Assembly: GCF_000745775.1 (NCBI RefSeq)
Contig: NZ_JQJY01000003.1
Span: 62,001-126,000 of the forward strand
Length of the DNA: 64,000 nt
Source of the DNA: Flavobacterium sp. ASV13
GTDB lineage: Bacteria > Bacteroidota > Bacteroidia > Flavobacteriales > Flavobacteriaceae
Direction: 5' to 3'
Shown: positions 19,201 to 28,019 of the stretch, one piece after another
Layout: every line of letters begins with the position of its first letter
Position numbering within the stretch: position 1 is the stretch's first letter
Notes under the pieces: generated by a model
What the model saw: the letters and a program-made list of their open reading frames with translations, nothing else
Database searches by the model: none
Told to the model about the DNA's origin: nothing
Made by a program: the position numbers and the translations under genes

Positions 19201-20774
19201 CGCAAATCGGCATTTTCTACATTAATATGGAAATCATATCTATTTTCTCGTTTACTCAAATCCACTAAACCGTCAAAAGTCAAATTCAAATTTGGATCAT
19301 TTACAGTAACTTCACCTTTATAATAAGGCAACTTAAAATTCCCATTAACCGTTATATTATTATAGGTGTATTTATTGTAATCTAATTTTGTAATATCACC
19401 TTTTATAATAGTATTCAAATATTTCTCAGTAAAGCCAACACCATCAACATCAACATTCAAAGTTGTTTTACCAATATCTTTTCTGTCTAAAAATGCACCA
19501 ATATTAAAATTATCCAAAATAATATTTCCCGAATAAGATGCTTTATCGATAAAATCCATATTATTCATATGAATATCGGCTTCGCCATTTCCTAAATCTG
19601 TTGCCATTTTAAATTTGGCTTCCAAATCAGTCGTTGAAACTTTTGCTTTACCAACAATATTGACTTTTCCTATTCGCTTAAGTTCTATTGGAAGTTTTTT
19701 TCCAAGCACATTTGGCAACAAAACAACAAGATTATCATAGCTGGAAATCAGTTTATCAAACTTTCCTTCCATTGAGAACTTTTGCATTTTATCACCTAAA
19801 AGATTCTTGAAATTAATATTTCCGACAATTCTCGAACCATTGGTATCGCTCAATCTTAATCGACGCAGATTTAAATTATTCAGAGGTCCGTTTAATTTTG
19901 TGCGGACTTTAAAATGCTGGTTTCTTCCCAATCCATCATAAAAATAACGAATATCATTTGACGCAATCGAAGCCGAATCAATTGCAACATCAAATCTAAC
20001 TTTATCCGTAAAATGAAGAAAATCTTCAACTTTATAATTTAAAATAGCATAGCCATAAATAGAAGATCTTTTAGTTTTAATGGCAAGATTTTCAACTCTA
20101 ATTTGTTTTTTGGTATAACTAAATTTCCCGGCAAAATTAGAAACATACAATCCACGATGATCCTGAAATGAAAATCTATGAATGTTTGTATTTACATCTG
20201 GGCCATATAATTTGAATTCGCTGATATAAGCGTTCAGCTTTGTAAACTCAAGAAATTTTGGCGTTCTTTTATTTTCATCAACAACAGAAAAGAATCCATT
20301 TGTAATGTATGCATTTCGCGCAGTAAGTAAAAAATGTTTTTTTGATTTTGAAGGTTTTCCGGTTTCAAACAATTTCACAAACTTGTTGATATTGTTTTCG
20401 TCTTCGTTTTTGTATGTTTTCAAATTAAAAATCAAACCAGTTAAACGAAGATCACCAAAAATCAAATCACCGTCCATCAATCTTTTGAAGCTCAAAATAT
20501 CGGTCGTAATAATATCCGAAGCAATCATTACTTTTTTATGATGGTCTAAAATCAAAACATCTTTTAATTTCACACCACCAAAAATATTGATAGCCACCTT
20601 TCCTACGGTGATATTAGCCTTAAAATCTTCTCGTAGAGAATCTGTTGCGTATCTTGCAATTTTAGTTTGCACGACAGGCAAAGACAATGTGATAGCAACT
20701 GCCAACAAAAGTAGAATCAACCCAATTAGGGTTCTGGATACTATTTTCTTTACTTTTTTGATAGCTGTATTAAT
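16221..20774 (-). CDS. tamB: translocation/assembly module TamB
   Basis: TamB is a large inner-membrane-anchored periplasmic protein of the AsmA/DUF490 bridge family, linked to outer-membrane protein assembly and lipid traffic. The product is about 1,517 aa, with one N-terminal membrane segment, long repetitive beta structure, and the conserved TamB C-terminal domain (roughly the last 400 residues). It ends in a Lys/Glu/Pro-rich tail. The start is odd. A TTG at 20720 would cut into the membrane anchor. The frame stays open to 20780 and adds the basic stretch KKVKKIVSRT before the anchor, but without ATG, GTG or TTG. An ATT at 20774 is the best candidate. tsaD is divergent. Confidence 0.9.
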   Translation of the reverse strand: MNTAIKKVKKIVSRTLIGLILLLLAVAITLSLPVVQTKIARYATDSLREDFKANITVGKVAINIFGGVKLKDVLILDHHKKVMIASDIITTDILSFKRLMDGDLIFGDLRLTGLIFNLKTYKNEDENNINKFVKLFETGKPSKSKKHFLLTARNAYITNGFFSVVDENKRTPKFLEFTKLNAYISEFKLYGPDVNTNIHRFSFQDHRGLYVSNFAGKFSYTKKQIRVENLAIKTKRSSIYGYAILNYKVEDFLHFTDKVRFDVAIDSASIASNDIRYFYDGLGRNQHFKVRTKLNGPLNNLNLRRLRLSDTNGSRIVGNINFKNLLGDKMQKFSMEGKFDKLISSYDNLVVLLPNVLGKKLPIELKRIGKVNIVGKAKVSTTDLEAKFKMATDLGNGEADIHMNNMDFIDKASYSGNIILDNFNIGAFLDRKDIGKTTLNVDVDGVGFTEKYLNTIIKGDITKLDYNKYTYNNITVNGNFKLPYYKGEVTVNDPNLNLTFDGLVDLSKRENRYDFHINVENADLRKLRFVSDSISHFNGDAVVQVSGNSIENLQGNIFIKDAVYKNPKNTYAFDDVTINSSFDADKLRTITVNSTDVVNGKIVGKFRFDQLDKLVMNSVGSLYTNYKPYKVRKGQFLRFNFHVYDKVVEMLYPDVNIDSSTVVRGKIDADLQEFKFRFKSQKITAAKNTFDNIRINIDNKNTLYNAYVELDSIKTPYYKIRDFNLINVTAKDTLFVRSEFKGGDKGQDYFNLDLFHTIDKNKNNIVGIKKSEMKFKDYIWYLNEDAEKDNQIIIDQYFKNFNFNNIVLSHENQKIDLNGVIKGTDYKDLVLNFEDVDINKITPFNSKFVFNGNLNGSVNYKQNKNVYQPTASIKIDHLNLNKTELGTLNFDISGDESFKKFTINSSIQNGFTESFKANGTFAIENKETFLDLNLKLEGFNLATLGTVGVDVISNVRGSVSGNAAVVGNLKKPEINGRLYVEKAGMTIPYLNTDYELSDRTVIDLTDEKFLFRNNQLTDTKYKTKGLLNGTIEHHNFGDWKLDLTVTSKRLLALDTKDSEDAAYFGTAFINGTASIKGPTEGLFIKVDAKSEKGTEIKIPISNAQSVAESSWIHFVTPKEKYNLANGIVEKTRNYNGLELEFDFDITPDAEVEVILDRNSGHGMKGKGYGSLLFKINTLGKFNMWGDFQAYEGTYNFKYGGLIDKKFAVKKGGSIIWEGNPMKAQLNLEAVYKTSANPAVLLENSSFNKKVPVEVVIGLRGDLTSPDPNFDIQFPSVSSVLKSEIQYKLDDKDVRQTQALYLLSTGSFMSPDGFNQSDLSGTFAETAASLLGGIIKSDNDKVNIDLNFISADKRIGQEADGQFVANISSQINEKISINGKVGVPVGGVNESAIVGDIEILYRVNEDGSMNLRLFNKENDINYIGQGIGYTQGVGISYEVDFDTFSELVNKLFKSHKLERTIKGSSDDVQDSYLNPDYINFTNKKDADKNKKKPEKKEEEKKPPPVNNNQGLIPDNDDF

Positions 20775-20914
20775 TTTAGTTTACTTTAAATTTATTTTGA
20801 ACAGACAAAGAACGGCTGTTTTTGATAAAAATTCTTTAATTTTGGCTTCTCCTTACAGTCAAAGAAAATTAAAAATTTGATTTGTCAAATATAATTCAAA
20901 ATTTGTGCCTTTAT

Positions 20915-21937
20915 ATGCAAAATTCAGAGGTTTTTATTCTTGCCATTGAAAGTTCCTGCGATGATACTGCCGCTGCAGTTTTACATAACGATAAAGTACT
21001 CTCAAATGTTGTAGCCAATCAGCTAATTCACAACCAATATGGTGGTGTTGTTCCTGAATTGGCTTCAAGAGCTCATCAACAAAACATAGTTCCGGTAATT
21101 GATGCAGCGCTTCGTAAAGCAAATATACAAAAAGAACAGCTAAGCGCCATTGCTTTTACGCAAGGACCTGGCTTAATGGGATCTCTATTAGTTGGAGGTT
21201 CTTTCAGTAAATCATTATCATTGGCATTAAAAGTTCCTCTTATTGCCGTGAATCATATGCATGCTCATATTTTAGCGCATTTTATTGACGAAGATGGCTT
21301 TGATAAGCCTGAATTTCCATTTTTAGCACTAACAATTAGTGGCGGACATACGCAAATCGTAAAAGTAAACAGCTTTTTTGATATGGAAATCATCGGTGAA
21401 ACTACTGATGATGCCGTTGGAGAAGCTTTTGACAAAAGTGCCAAAATTCTTGGACTTCCTTATCCTGGCGGTCCTTTGATCGACAAATATGCAAAAGAAG
21501 GAAATCCGAAAGCTTTTCCTTTTACAAAACCAAAAGTTCCTGGATTGGATTTTAGTTTCTCTGGATTAAAAACAGCGATTTTGTATTTTATTCAGAAAAA
21601 CAAACAGGAAAATCCAAATTTCATTGAAGAAAATCTGAATGATATTTGCGCTTCGATCCAACATACTATTATCGAAATTTTAATGGACAAATTGAAACTC
21701 GCTGTAAAAGAAACCGGAATTAAGCAAATTGCAATTGGCGGAGGAGTTTCGGCAAATTCAGGAATTAGAACGACATTGAAAGAAGCAGAAGGCAAATATG
21801 GCTGGAAAACTTTTATTCCGAAATTTGAATATACCACAGATAATGCTGCAATGATTGGAATTGTAGGTTATCAAAAATATTTATCACAACGTTTTGAAGA
21901 TGCATCTGTAGTTTCGAAAGCCCGAATTCAATTTTAA
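20915..21937 (+). CDS. tsaD: tRNA N6-adenosine threonylcarbamoyltransferase TsaD
   Basis: TsaD transfers threonylcarbamoyl from its adenylate to A37 of ANN-decoding tRNAs, together with TsaB and TsaE. The Kae1/Gcp fold is clear: ILAIESSCDDTAAAV at the N-terminus, metal-binding NHMHAHILAHF, LTISGGHTQI, and the C-terminal metal Asp in YTTDNAAMI. The ATG at 20915 gives the standard 340 aa; a TTG at 20882 would add eleven atypical residues. The stop is 3 bp before rsmE, so the two are co-transcribed. Confidence 0.95.
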   Translation: MQNSEVFILAIESSCDDTAAAVLHNDKVLSNVVANQLIHNQYGGVVPELASRAHQQNIVPVIDAALRKANIQKEQLSAIAFTQGPGLMGSLLVGGSFSKSLSLALKVPLIAVNHMHAHILAHFIDEDGFDKPEFPFLALTISGGHTQIVKVNSFFDMEIIGETTDDAVGEAFDKSAKILGLPYPGGPLIDKYAKEGNPKAFPFTKPKVPGLDFSFSGLKTAILYFIQKNKQENPNFIEENLNDICASIQHTIIEILMDKLKLAVKETGIKQIAIGGGVSANSGIRTTLKEAEGKYGWKTFIPKFEYTTDNAAMIGIVGYQKYLSQRFEDASVVSKARIQF

Positions 21938-21940
21938 ATT

Positions 21941-22654
21941 ATGCAGTTATTTTATAATCCTGATATAGACGAAACTACCGAATCTTTTTCATTTGACAAA
22001 GAAGAAAGTCGCCATATAATAAAGGTTTTACGCAAAAAAGATTCAGATATTCTGCATGTTACCAATGGTCAGGGAATATTGTTTGAAACTGAAATCACAT
22101 TGGCTTCAGACAATAAATGTATTGTAGATGTACGATCGATCCAGAAATTTCCAGAACCAAAATTTCGTTTGCATTTGGCCGTTGCGCCAACCAAAATGAA
22201 CGATCGTTTTGAATGGTTTTTAGAAAAAGCCACAGAAATTGGTATTCAGGAAATTACGCCTATATTTTGTGACCGTTCCGAAAGAAAAGCAATAAATGCT
22301 GAACGTTTTGAAAAAATCATTCTATCAGCAATGAAACAATCAAATGAAACGTTTTTGCCAAAATTAAATCCAGCGATTTCGTTTAAAGAATTTGTCAAAC
22401 AAAAAAATACAGGTTTGCAATTCATAGCGCATTGTGAAGAAACCGACAAAAGATCACTGAAAGAAGCGCTTAAACCAAATGAGAATGTAACTTTATTAAT
22501 TGGCCCGGAAGGTGATTTCTCTGAAAAAGAAATAGCTTTAGCTTTAGAAAACAACTTTCAGCCAGTTACTTTAGGAAATACACGATTAAGAACTGAAACA
22601 GCTGCAGTTGTGGCTTGTCACAGTGTTGTTTTTTTTAATGAAATTTCAAACTAA
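21941..22654 (+). CDS. rsmE: 16S rRNA (uracil1498-N3)-methyltransferase RsmE
   Basis: RsmE is a SPOUT methyltransferase that modifies U1498 of 16S rRNA. The N-terminal PUA-like part includes SRHIIKVLRKK. The trefoil-knot C-terminal half shows LLIGPEGDFSEKEI and LGNTRLRTETAAV, the SAM-binding signature of the family. The 237-aa length is typical. It sits between tsaD (3-bp gap) and a DUF4159 gene (17-bp gap) in a plus-strand run of RNA-modification genes. Confidence 0.94.
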   Translation: MQLFYNPDIDETTESFSFDKEESRHIIKVLRKKDSDILHVTNGQGILFETEITLASDNKCIVDVRSIQKFPEPKFRLHLAVAPTKMNDRFEWFLEKATEIGIQEITPIFCDRSERKAINAERFEKIILSAMKQSNETFLPKLNPAISFKEFVKQKNTGLQFIAHCEETDKRSLKEALKPNENVTLLIGPEGDFSEKEIALALENNFQPVTLGNTRLRTETAAVVACHSVVFFNEISN

Positions 22655-22671
22655 CAGAAGCTTTATTTAAT

Positions 22672-23310
22672 ATGAAGAAAATATTTTACTTGATTTTATT
22701 GGTTTCTGTTTCCTCATTTTCACAAGAAATCGCTTTGTTGAAATACAGTGGCGGCGGCGACTGGTATGCAAATCCAACATCATTACCTAATTTGATTCGT
22801 TTTTGTAATTCGAACATCAATACACGTATTAAAGCAAAACCTTCAACTGTTGAACCAAGTAATCCTGATCTTCTGTCCTACCCTTTTGTGCATATGACAG
22901 GACACGGAAATGTGGTTTTTAGTGATTCTGATGTAACTAATCTGAGAAATTATTTGACTTCAGGTGGTTTTCTTCATATTGATGACAATTATGGAATGGA
23001 TCAATATATTCGAAAAGAAATCAAAAAAATATTTCCAAATAATGATTTATTGGAAATTCCGGCCAATCATCCTATTTTTCAAAAACCTTTTCCTTTCCCG
23101 AATGGATTACCAAAAATCCATGAGCACGATGGTACACGCGCACAAGCATTTGGGATTTTTGTCGAAAACAAATTAGTGCTTTTATATACTTACGAATGCG
23201 ATTTAGGTGACGGCTGGGAAGATCCCGAAGTTCACAATGATCCAGCAAATGTTCGCGATAAAGCTTTGAAAATGGGCGCCAACATTATCAATTATATTTT
23301 TACCAATTAA
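22672..23310 (+). CDS. DUF4159 domain exported protein
   Basis: The family is known by domain but not by function. Residues 1-18 form a signal peptide ending SFSQ. The body matches the DUF4159 pattern, with KYSGGGDWYAN at the start, VHMTGHGNV in the middle, GGFLHIDDNYGMD, and HDGTRAQAFGIF near the end; it resembles a ThuA-like Rossmann fold. It is closely packed between rsmE and a TrmH-type methyltransferase, probably as part of the same operon, although it is exported and they are cytoplasmic. Confidence 0.88.
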   Translation: MKKIFYLILLVSVSSFSQEIALLKYSGGGDWYANPTSLPNLIRFCNSNINTRIKAKPSTVEPSNPDLLSYPFVHMTGHGNVVFSDSDVTNLRNYLTSGGFLHIDDNYGMDQYIRKEIKKIFPNNDLLEIPANHPIFQKPFPFPNGLPKIHEHDGTRAQAFGIFVENKLVLLYTYECDLGDGWEDPEVHNDPANVRDKALKMGANIINYIFTN

Positions 23311-23321
23311 TTACAACTAAA

Positions 23322-23819
23322 GTGCAGCTTACTCACGAAGAAAATCAATTTGAAAGAAAGACGTTTCCAATAACATTAATTTGCGATCATATTTATTTTC
23401 AGCAGAATATTGGTTCTCTTTTCAGAATAAGCGAGGCTTTTGGGGTTGAAAATATTATCTTTTTTGGAAAAGATATTCCGCTGACACCTCGTAAAATCAA
23501 TAAAACTTCACGAAGTACACATCTTCATGTGCCTCATAATGTCATTGAAGAGTTTTCTGAACTTCATTCTTTCCTTTCCGATAATAATTTTAAAATTATT
23601 TCATTAGAAATTGCATCTAACAGCAAACCTCTTAAAGAAGTTATTATTCCTGAAAATCAAAAAATTGCGCTTATAATTGGAAGTGAGATAAACGGAATTT
23701 CAGACGAGCTTTTAAAAATTTCACATCAAATTGTGCACATAAATATGTTTGGGAAAAACTCCAGCATGAATGTTGTGCAAGCTGCAAGTATTGCACTTTA
23801 CGAGATTACTTCTTTATAA
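23322..23819 (+). CDS. TrmH/SpoU family RNA 2'-O-methyltransferase
   Basis: This is a small SPOUT enzyme (165 aa) with the three SpoU motifs: NIGSLFRISEAFGVEN, LIIGSEINGISDEL and NMFGKNSSMNVVQAASIAL. It should methylate a ribose 2'-OH in tRNA or rRNA; the target cannot be read from the sequence. The start is GTG at 23322, 11 bp after the previous stop. It has no extra N-terminal L30-like domain. It ends the tsaD-rsmE-DUF4159 run. Confidence 0.9.
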   Translation: MQLTHEENQFERKTFPITLICDHIYFQQNIGSLFRISEAFGVENIIFFGKDIPLTPRKINKTSRSTHLHVPHNVIEEFSELHSFLSDNNFKIISLEIASNSKPLKEVIIPENQKIALIIGSEINGISDELLKISHQIVHINMFGKNSSMNVVQAASIALYEITSL

Positions 23820-24014
23820 AAAATTCTTTTTTTGAAACATTCTATCTTTTTTTTGCCGATTTAATTGTTCATTTATTTCGATAAACAACAGATAATCACG
23901 ATAAAATGCACTTAAAAAAATAAAAAGAAAGAAAAAGATTACTAAAAATTTTTACTAAACTTTTGTAGGAATCAGTATTTGTAAGGGATTGTAAAATTTC
24001 TCACAAAATAATCT

Positions 24015-24043
24015 TTGTAATATTTTTCTACAATATATTTTTG
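24015..24043 (+). promoter_or_regulatory. promoter of the M43 protease gene
   Basis: A -33 TTG (24015-24017) and the -7 box TATTTTTG (24036-24043) are 18 bp apart, within the flavobacterial range. They are followed by a leader of about 60 nt. The 284-bp gap 23820-24103 shows nothing else. Confidence 0.6.
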
Positions 24044-24103
24044 TTATAAAATTGCGTTATAATTAACCAAAAGTAATTTTTTATAACAAAAATCCAAACT
24101 ATT

Positions 24104-25063
24104 ATGAAAAAAGTTTTTATTACCGCAGTTGCAGCGTTAATGCTGTTTGCTTGTCAAAATGACCAAACTGATTCAGCTAATTCAGAAACTAGTGCTGCAG
24201 CACGTCGTTCTTGTGCATCTCAAGATGTATTAGAAGCACAATTGAAAGCAGATCCGATGCAGGCCATCAGAATGAATCAAATTGAAGCTTTTACAAACGA
24301 ACAATTACTTAAAGGTTTTTCTGGCCGTTTAGTTAATGGCAAAATTGAAATTCCTGTAGTAGTTAACGTTTTATACAAAACAACTGCACAAAACATTTCG
24401 AATGCACAAATCCAAACGCAAATTGATGTTTTAAACAAAGATTTCAATGCTTTAAACTCAGATTACAATAGTGTTCCTGCTTTGTTTGCCGGAGTAAAAG
24501 CGAACATTGGAATCACATTTGTATTGGATCAGGTTATCCGCAAATCGACTACCAAAACATCTTGGGGAACAAATGATGCCATGAAAAAAACGGCTCAGGG
24601 CGGTATTGCACCAACATCTCCAACTACAAAACTTAACTTATGGTCTTGCGCTATTGGCGGCGGAATTCTAGGTTATGCACAATTTCCTGGTGGAGCATCT
24701 TCAACAGACGGAGTTGTAATTGATTCTCGTTACTTTGGATTATCAGGTTCAGCAAATGCTCCTTTTAATTTAGGAAGAACAGCCACTCACGAAGTAGGTC
24801 ACTGGATGAATTTACGTCACATTTGGGGAGATGCAACTTGCGGAAGCGATTTAGTGTCTGATACTCCAACACACAACACAGCAAATTATGGTGTACCAGC
24901 TTATCCTCATTATAGTACTTGCTCTGGAACTCCAGTTGAAATGACTATGAACTACATGGATTATGTTGATGATAATGCAATGTATATGTTCTCTACAGGT
25001 CAAAAAAGCAGAATGACTGCAATATTCGCTGCTGGCGGACCAAGAGCTGCATTTGCACAATAA
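24104..25063 (+). CDS. secreted zinc metalloprotease, M43 (pappalysin-like)
   Basis: The 319-aa protein begins with a lipoprotein signal (ALMLFACQND, lipidated Cys17) and is therefore a surface or periplasmic lipoprotein. The metzincin motif HEVGHWMNLRH is at residues 229-239, giving three zinc-binding His and the catalytic Glu230. The Met-turn follows as MNYMDY at 282-287. Cys residues (TCGSD, YSTCSGTP) may form the disulfides seen in cytophagalysin-like enzymes. There is no sorting domain. It has its own promoter and terminator, so it is monocistronic. Confidence 0.92.
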   Translation: MKKVFITAVAALMLFACQNDQTDSANSETSAAARRSCASQDVLEAQLKADPMQAIRMNQIEAFTNEQLLKGFSGRLVNGKIEIPVVVNVLYKTTAQNISNAQIQTQIDVLNKDFNALNSDYNSVPALFAGVKANIGITFVLDQVIRKSTTKTSWGTNDAMKKTAQGGIAPTSPTTKLNLWSCAIGGGILGYAQFPGGASSTDGVVIDSRYFGLSGSANAPFNLGRTATHEVGHWMNLRHIWGDATCGSDLVSDTPTHNTANYGVPAYPHYSTCSGTPVEMTMNYMDYVDDNAMYMFSTGQKSRMTAIFAAGGPRAAFAQ

Positions 25064-25092
25064 AAAACATTATAAAACCAAGTCAATGTTTT

Positions 25093-25125
25093 AAAAGCGA
25101 GATTTAACCATCTCGCTTTTTTTTT
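25093..25125 (+). terminator. intrinsic terminator
   Basis: A perfect 10-bp stem (aaaagcgaga/tctcgctttt) is followed by a T run, 30 bp after the protease stop. Confidence 0.9.
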
Positions 25126-25176
25126 GTCCTAAAATTTTAAAAGCTTTTTCCTATATTTATAGTCTAAAACCTAAAT

Positions 25177-26268
25177 ATGATAACATCAAAAATCATTTCT
25201 AACGGAATTTTAAGAGCATTAGCAACTATACTTGTCATTTGTGCCGTTTTGTATTTTTTATATGAAATACAAACTGTAATTGTTTATCTCTGTATTTCTC
25301 TAATTTTATGTTTGATAGCAAATCCGTTAGTGCAGTTTTTAAAAAATAAATTAAAATTTGGCAATTCATTGGCGGCAACGACAACTATAATTCTTTTTAT
25401 ATTATTGATGGTTGGTTTTATCCTTTTATTTGTGCCGTTAATAATTTCGCAGGCAAATAATTTAGCACTTTTAGATACTAATCATCTTCAAGCACAATTT
25501 ATAGAAACAGAAAAAAGTGTAGAAACGTATTTCAATATTCAGCATGTTGACTTAAGTAAAATGCTGAATGATTCAAAAATAACTTCGGCATTGGACTTTA
25601 ACTATTTTACAAGCTTTATCAACTCAATTATGAATTTTATGGCCGATATGGGAATGGGATTAGTTTCGGTATTTTTCATTACTTTTTTCTTCATTAAAGA
25701 TCAGGAAACTTTTAAAAGCCAAGCCCGCAGAATTCTTCCAGACACAAATGAAGACAAAATCTTAAATTCAATAACTAAAATAAACCATTTGCTGACGCGC
25801 TATTTTGTTGGTTTGTTATTGCAACTTACTGTAGTTTTCATTTTATATATCATTGTCTTGGTTATTTTTGGAAACAAAAATGCTTTTGTCATTGCTTTTT
25901 TATGTGCCATTTTAAATATTATTCCATACATAGGACCAATCATTGGAACCATTTTAGCAGCGTTATTAACCATGATAAGCTTAATTGGAAAAGATTTTCA
26001 GTCAGAAATTCTGCCTACAACCATTTATGTCGTAATTGGATTCTTATTAGTTCAGGCAATTGATAATAACATCAGCCAGCCGATAATTTCATCAAAAAGT
26101 GTAAATTCGCACCCGCTTGAAATATTCTTGATTACTTTAATCAGTGGTATTACGTTTGGAATTGTCGGAATGATTATCGCAATTCCGGTTTATACAATGC
26201 TGAAAGTTATTTTAAAAGAATTTTTCCCCGACAATAAAATCGTCTCCGTATTAACTGAAAGAATTTAG
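25177..26268 (+). CDS. AI-2E family transporter (membrane permease)
   Basis: The 363-aa protein has about eight membrane segments, an extracytoplasmic stretch around residues 90-150, and the family core IIPYIGPIIGTILAALLTM followed by QAIDNNISQPIISSK. Members were named after proposed AI-2 export (TqsA), but several act in ion or Na+/H+ transport, so the substrate here is open. The stop is 2 bp before the next gene, which suggests co-expression. Confidence 0.9.
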   Translation: MITSKIISNGILRALATILVICAVLYFLYEIQTVIVYLCISLILCLIANPLVQFLKNKLKFGNSLAATTTIILFILLMVGFILLFVPLIISQANNLALLDTNHLQAQFIETEKSVETYFNIQHVDLSKMLNDSKITSALDFNYFTSFINSIMNFMADMGMGLVSVFFITFFFIKDQETFKSQARRILPDTNEDKILNSITKINHLLTRYFVGLLLQLTVVFILYIIVLVIFGNKNAFVIAFLCAILNIIPYIGPIIGTILAALLTMISLIGKDFQSEILPTTIYVVIGFLLVQAIDNNISQPIISSKSVNSHPLEIFLITLISGITFGIVGMIIAIPVYTMLKVILKEFFPDNKIVSVLTERI

Positions 26269-26270
26269 CT

Positions 26271-27452
26271 TTGAACACAATTATTTTGCACCAAGACATT
26301 CAAGATTTTATATCTCAAAATATTGGTGCTTCAATTTCAAAACTGGCACTTCAAAAAAATCCTTTTCCAGAAATTGATTGGATTTTGATTTTAAATCAAA
26401 TTGAAGCCAAAACCAAAGCTAAAGAAAAACTACCAACGTGGTTTAAAACCGAAAACATAATTTATCCGAGCAAAATTTCGGTTGAACAAACTTCTTCTGA
26501 AAAAACAGCCGAATATAAAGCATCTTTAATTTCAGGAGAAACTTTAATTGATCTAACGGGAGGTTTTGGCGTTGATGATTATTATTTCTCACAAAAATTT
26601 AAATCTGTAACACATTGTGAAATCAATACAGATTTATCTGCAATTGTAAAACATAATGTAGAACAGTTACAAGTAAAAAACCTGACTTGTCATGCAGGTG
26701 ATTCTGCCGATATTTTAAAAGAATCCGACCAAAAATGGGATTGGATTTATATTGATCCTTCCCGAAGAAATGATTCAAAAGGCAAAGTTTTTATGCTGAA
26801 AGATTGTTTGCCGAATGTTCCTGAATCGTTAGATTTTTATTTTGAAAAAACAGATTCTATTTTAATAAAAACAGCACCTCTTTTAGATATTTCAGCAGGT
26901 TTATCTGAATTGAAGTTTGTCAAAAATATTCATATAATCGCGCTTGAAAACGAAGTAAAAGAATTGCTTTTTGAAATTCATAAAAATTATACAGGCGATA
27001 TTACAATCAAAACCGCCAACATTCTGAAAGATAAAACAGAAACATTTGAATTCATTTTAGGCAATGAAACTGAATTTCCGTCTTATCATTTGCCTCAAAA
27101 ATATTTGTTCGAACCAAATTCATCTATAATGAAATCAGGTGGTTTTGATGAAGTTAGTTCGTTTTTTAAAATAAACAAACTTCACAAGCATTCGCATTTA
27201 TACACTTCGGAAGAATTAATTGATTTTCCAGGACGGGCTTTTGAAATCCAAAAAGTGATTCCGTATAACAAAACCGAAATGAAAACCGAGCTGGCAAATC
27301 AGCAAGCAAACATAACAACTCGTAATTTTCCTGAAACAGTCGAAAACATCCGAAAAAAATGGAAAATAAAAAATGGTGGCAATTTGTATTGTTTTTTTAC
27401 AACTGATGTAAAAGATAACAAAATAGTTTTAATTTGCACCAAAATAATCTAA
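26271..27452 (+). CDS. THUMP-like class I methyltransferase
   Basis: The 393-aa protein has a Rossmann SAM-binding loop LIDLTGGFGVDDYYFS near residue 97 and WIYIDPSRR as motif IV. The C-terminal segment (DFPGRAFEI onward) resembles the THUMP-like domain found after such methyltransferases. It probably modifies RNA; the target is unknown. The start is TTG at 26271, 2 bp after the upstream stop, with no ATG nearby that would preserve the N-terminus. Confidence 0.85.
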   Translation: MNTIILHQDIQDFISQNIGASISKLALQKNPFPEIDWILILNQIEAKTKAKEKLPTWFKTENIIYPSKISVEQTSSEKTAEYKASLISGETLIDLTGGFGVDDYYFSQKFKSVTHCEINTDLSAIVKHNVEQLQVKNLTCHAGDSADILKESDQKWDWIYIDPSRRNDSKGKVFMLKDCLPNVPESLDFYFEKTDSILIKTAPLLDISAGLSELKFVKNIHIIALENEVKELLFEIHKNYTGDITIKTANILKDKTETFEFILGNETEFPSYHLPQKYLFEPNSSIMKSGGFDEVSSFFKINKLHKHSHLYTSEELIDFPGRAFEIQKVIPYNKTEMKTELANQQANITTRNFPETVENIRKKWKIKNGGNLYCFFTTDVKDNKIVLICTKII

Positions 27453-27455
27453 GCA

Positions 27456-28019
27456 ATGAAACAACTAATTACACTAACTCTTTTTTTATTAACCTTTACT
27501 GCATTTGCACAAAAACCATGCGAATACAGCGTAAATGTCAATGACTCTATTGGCTCTTATAAAGTAACAAACGAATATCTTATCAGTGAAAAAAACTTTG
27601 GAGGAAGCTCTAGTTATGTTTTCTTTTCACTGGCACAAACCGATGGATTGCCAACACTTAATTTACAGCTTATTCAAAAAAGCAAGGATTTCATTAAGGC
27701 AAACTGTTTTGACAAAAACTCACGTGTATTTTTGCAACTTCAAAACGGGAAAGTTGTTAGCTTAATGCATATCAATCAGGAAAATTGTGGTACTCTTATT
27801 CACGACAACGGATTTGATAACCGAGTAAATACAGGAATTTTTATGTTCATGAAAGATAACTACGAAGAACTAAAAAAATCGCCTGTAACCATGATGCGAA
27901 TTAAATATTTGACCGATACGGAAGATTATATCGTAAAAAGCGAAATAACATCTGAAATGAATAAAAAAGTGTATAATCCTGATACTTATTTCATTCAGAA
28001 CATTCGATGTGTTGAATAA
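27456..28019 (+). CDS. hypothetical exported protein
   Basis: No family recognised. The N-terminal 18 residues form a signal peptide ending AFAQ. The 187-aa product has four Cys (KPCEYS, KANCFDK, ENCGTL, IRCVE), which may pair as disulfides in the periplasm. It begins 3 bp after the methyltransferase stop and is likely the last gene of that operon. It meets the D-Ala-D-Ala dipeptidase gene end to end, with no spacer. Confidence 0.65.
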   Translation: MKQLITLTLFLLTFTAFAQKPCEYSVNVNDSIGSYKVTNEYLISEKNFGGSSSYVFFSLAQTDGLPTLNLQLIQKSKDFIKANCFDKNSRVFLQLQNGKVVSLMHINQENCGTLIHDNGFDNRVNTGIFMFMKDNYEELKKSPVTMMRIKYLTDTEDYIVKSEITSEMNKKVYNPDTYFIQNIRCVE

